Origin: Bacillota bacterium
Lineage (GTDB): Bacteria; Bacillota; Bacilli; Bacillales_B; DSM-18226
Assembly (NCBI GenBank): GCA_030705665.1
Contig: JAUZQA010000272.1
Location: forward strand, 1 to 5,919
Direction: 5' to 3'
DNA: 5,919 bases
In this document: positions 3,910 to 5,919 of the stretch, in pieces
Position numbering within the stretch: position 1 is the stretch's first letter
Layout of the letters: each line of letters opens with the position of its first letter
Position numbers and translations under genes: made by a program
The notes under the pieces: model-generated
What the model was told of the DNA's origin: nothing
Databases searched by the model: none
Seen by the model: only the letters and a program-made list of their open reading frames with translations

Positions 3910-5919
3910 ATGGAAGAGACCAACTATTTAGAGATAAAGGGGATGCATTGCGCTGCTTGTGCAGTGAGAATCGAAAAAGCCGTTTCCAAAATGGAAGGCG
4001 TAATTGACGTTAACGTTAGTTTAACAACGGAAAAAGGAAGGTTTACCTTTCATAAAAATCGGACAAACATTCATGAAATCATTCAAAAAATTAATAATAT
4101 AGGATTTGCCGCAAACGAATTCATTCATAATAATCCTGAATCAGATCAACTAAAACGAAAAGAAATGAGAATTCTCCAAACAAAATTTATTTTGTCAGCC
4201 TTCTTCACTTTTCCTTTGGCATGGGCGATGTTTGCACACTTTTCAGTGACTTCTTTTATAAAAGTGCCGGAATTATTTTTAAATCCATTGTTTCAATTGG
4301 CTATTACCATTCCCATTCAGTTTGTCATTGGCTTTCAATTTTACGAGAGCGCCTGGAAGGCCCTGAAAAACGGAAGTGCAAACATGGATGTTTTAGTAGT
4401 GTTAAGCACGTCCGCAGCTTTTTTCTACAGCCATTATCTTACGATTACAGCATTAAAAACAGGAAATGATTCTCATGCCACTGGGATGTTCTACGAAACT
4501 AGCGCTTTTATTATGACCTTTATATTATTAGGAAAGCTCTTGGAAGCCAAAACAAAAATGAGAACAACTGAATCAATTAAAAAGCTTTACCAATTGCAGC
4601 CAAAAACAGCAACATTGGATTTGAATGGAAAACAGTCAAAAGTAGCGATTGACCAAATTTTGCCCGGAGATATTATTTGGGTAAAGCCTGGTGAAAGAAT
4701 TCCGGTTGACGGGCAAGTAGTCATGGGGAATTCAATGATTGATGAATCATTATTAACAGGCGAAAGTATTTCAGTTGAAAAAAGGATTGGGGATACTGTC
4801 TATGCCGGGACGATCAATCAGAATGGTTTGATGAAAATTCAAGTAACAAAAAAGGATTCGGAAACGACTTTATCACAGATTATTCGTATTGTAGAAGAGG
4901 CACAAGCTTCTAAGGCACCGATTCAATACATAGCAGATAAAATTACAGCGGTTTTTGTACCTGGGGTATTTTTATTTTCAGTCGTGACCTTTATTGTATG
5001 GTATTTCATTTTTCAGCCGGGAAATTTTTATGAAGCGATCGAAAAAGTGATTGCAGTATTAATCATAGCCTGCCCATGCGCCCTGGGGCTTGCTACGCCT
5101 ACATCGGTTATGGTAGCAAGCGGGCGTGCTGCCCAATTGGGAATTCTTTTTAAGGAAGGGAAGTTCCTTGAGTTGCTTGGGAAAAATAACATCGTCGTGT
5201 TTGATAAAACAGGAACCATTACAAAAGGGGAACCGCAAGTAACCCATCTTTATGTTGAACAATTTAGTGAAAATGCCTTTTTAGAATTAATTGGAGCAGT
5301 TGAAAGTGTTTCTGCTCATCCTGTAGCAAAAGCGATTGTCACGAGGGCAGAAAGCAAGATTCATAACCTTCCAAATCCAACCGAGGTGGAATTTTTTCCG
5401 GGCTACGGTGTCAAAGCAACAGTAAACGGAAAAAAAGTGGTTATTTCGAACCCTCGATATTATAAAAACAATTATTCTAGCATTCCTGGTAAAGCATCAC
5501 TTCTTGTAGAAGAGCTTGAAGAAGAGGGGAAAACAGTAATGATTGTAACGGTTGACACTCGTTTTGCCGGAATTGTTGCAGTTGCCGATGAAATTAAACC
5601 CACTTCCAAAAAGGCGGTTTCCCGTTTGAAAGGCCTGGGATTTGAAGTGATGATGCTAACGGGGGATAATAAAAGCACAGCACTTGATGTAGCGAGTCAG
5701 GTAGGAATTGAAAGTTTGTATGCGGAGGTTACGCCACAAGAAAAGGCTGCCATTGTTCAGCAGCTGCAAAAAGAAGGTAATAGAGTGGTGATGGTAGGAG
5801 ATGGTATTAATGATGCTCCTGCATTAACAGTTGCGGATGTGGGAATCGCGATCGGGACGGGTTCTGATATTGCCATTGAATCAGCAGATATCACGGTTAT
5901 TACCGGTGATTTACATCGA
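3910..5919 (+). CDS. copA: Copper-translocating P1B-type ATPase CopA (3' end outside window)
   Basis: An inner-membrane pump that exports Cu(I) at the cost of ATP. The frame is open for 670 codons to the window edge. In order: one HMA metal-binding domain (about 6-70) with GMHCAAC at 11-17; membrane segments near 91-111, 121-146, 159-180 and 196-216; actuator TGES (283-286); two more membrane segments near 345-368 and 376-398 carrying the CPC ion site (C388-P389-C390); phosphorylated D432 in DKTGT; the nucleotide-site HP (470-471) and GYG (498-500); TGDN (584-587); and GDGINDAPAL (630-639). The last two helices (conserved YN and MxxSS, which set Cu(I) specificity) are not covered; about 70-80 residues are missing by comparison with the family. 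There is one HMA domain, where B. subtilis CopA has two. ATG at 3910 follows GGTGG by 9 nt; an in-frame GTG at 3892 is less likely. A CadA-type pump is unlikely given the overall sequence. Confidence 0.95.
   Translation, partial: MEETNYLEIKGMHCAACAVRIEKAVSKMEGVIDVNVSLTTEKGRFTFHKNRTNIHEIIQKINNIGFAANEFIHNNPESDQLKRKEMRILQTKFILSAFFTFPLAWAMFAHFSVTSFIKVPELFLNPLFQLAITIPIQFVIGFQFYESAWKALKNGSANMDVLVVLSTSAAFFYSHYLTITALKTGNDSHATGMFYETSAFIMTFILLGKLLEAKTKMRTTESIKKLYQLQPKTATLDLNGKQSKVAIDQILPGDIIWVKPGERIPVDGQVVMGNSMIDESLLTGESISVEKRIGDTVYAGTINQNGLMKIQVTKKDSETTLSQIIRIVEEAQASKAPIQYIADKITAVFVPGVFLFSVVTFIVWYFIFQPGNFYEAIEKVIAVLIIACPCALGLATPTSVMVASGRAAQLGILFKEGKFLELLGKNNIVVFDKTGTITKGEPQVTHLYVEQFSENAFLELIGAVESVSAHPVAKAIVTRAESKIHNLPNPTEVEFFPGYGVKATVNGKKVVISNPRYYKNNYSSIPGKASLLVEELEEEGKTVMIVTVDTRFAGIVAVADEIKPTSKKAVSRLKGLGFEVMMLTGDNKSTALDVASQVGIESLYAEVTPQEKAAIVQQLQKEGNRVVMVGDGINDAPALTVADVGIAIGTGSDIAIESADITVITGDLHR

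Noticed and set aside
4221..5678. Short frames over copA (82, 63, 67 and 68 codons)
   Set aside because: All overlap the continuous copA frame with its motifs in the right order; they are coincidental.
3910..5919. Cadmium/zinc (CadA/ZntA) identity for the P-type ATPase
   Set aside because: The overall sequence, the CPCALG context and the N-terminal GMxCAAC domain read as CopA; the decisive last helices are outside the window, so this is rejected as unlikely, not excluded.

Overview
The window looks like a chromosomal piece of a low-GC Gram-positive bacterium of the Bacillaceae. The DNA is AT-rich, the ribosome-binding sites are purine-rich, starts are often TTG or GTG, and the TrmL and CopA proteins read like Bacillus versions. 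This placement rests on recognised protein motifs, not on a database search.

Positions 1-669 hold no gene. They are a repeat-rich intergenic block: two 22-bp repeats 51 bp apart, a GC-rich hairpin, and a tandem array of about five and a half units of 51-52 bp. Each full unit carries an 11-position inverted repeat around a 9-nt loop. The units also group into a roughly 155-bp higher-order repeat. An AT-rich terminator-like hairpin for the + strand and the probable terminator of the first gene follow.

Four genes then lie on the minus strand: a short-chain dehydrogenase (670-1437) resembling the NYC1/NOL chlorophyll b reductase-like branch; an unrecognised polytopic membrane protein (1633-2484) ending in a convincing terminator; the tRNA wobble-base methyltransferase TrmL (2695-3165); and a small membrane protein rich in methionine and glycine (3260-3736). 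They are spaced widely enough that they probably do not form one operon. SDR and trmL have candidate promoters of their own. Three of the four start at TTG or GTG.

Divergent from the Met-rich gene, across 173 bp, is a copper-type P1B ATPase (copA) that starts at 3910 and runs off the right edge after 670 codons. No csoR, copZ or cueR gene, and no copper operator I recognise, is visible. The pairing of a Met-rich membrane protein with copA suggests, but does not prove, a shared role in copper handling.

The least explained parts are the hairpin array at the left, the Met-rich gene beside copA, and a structured gap at 2578-2696 that could encode a short + strand RNA.
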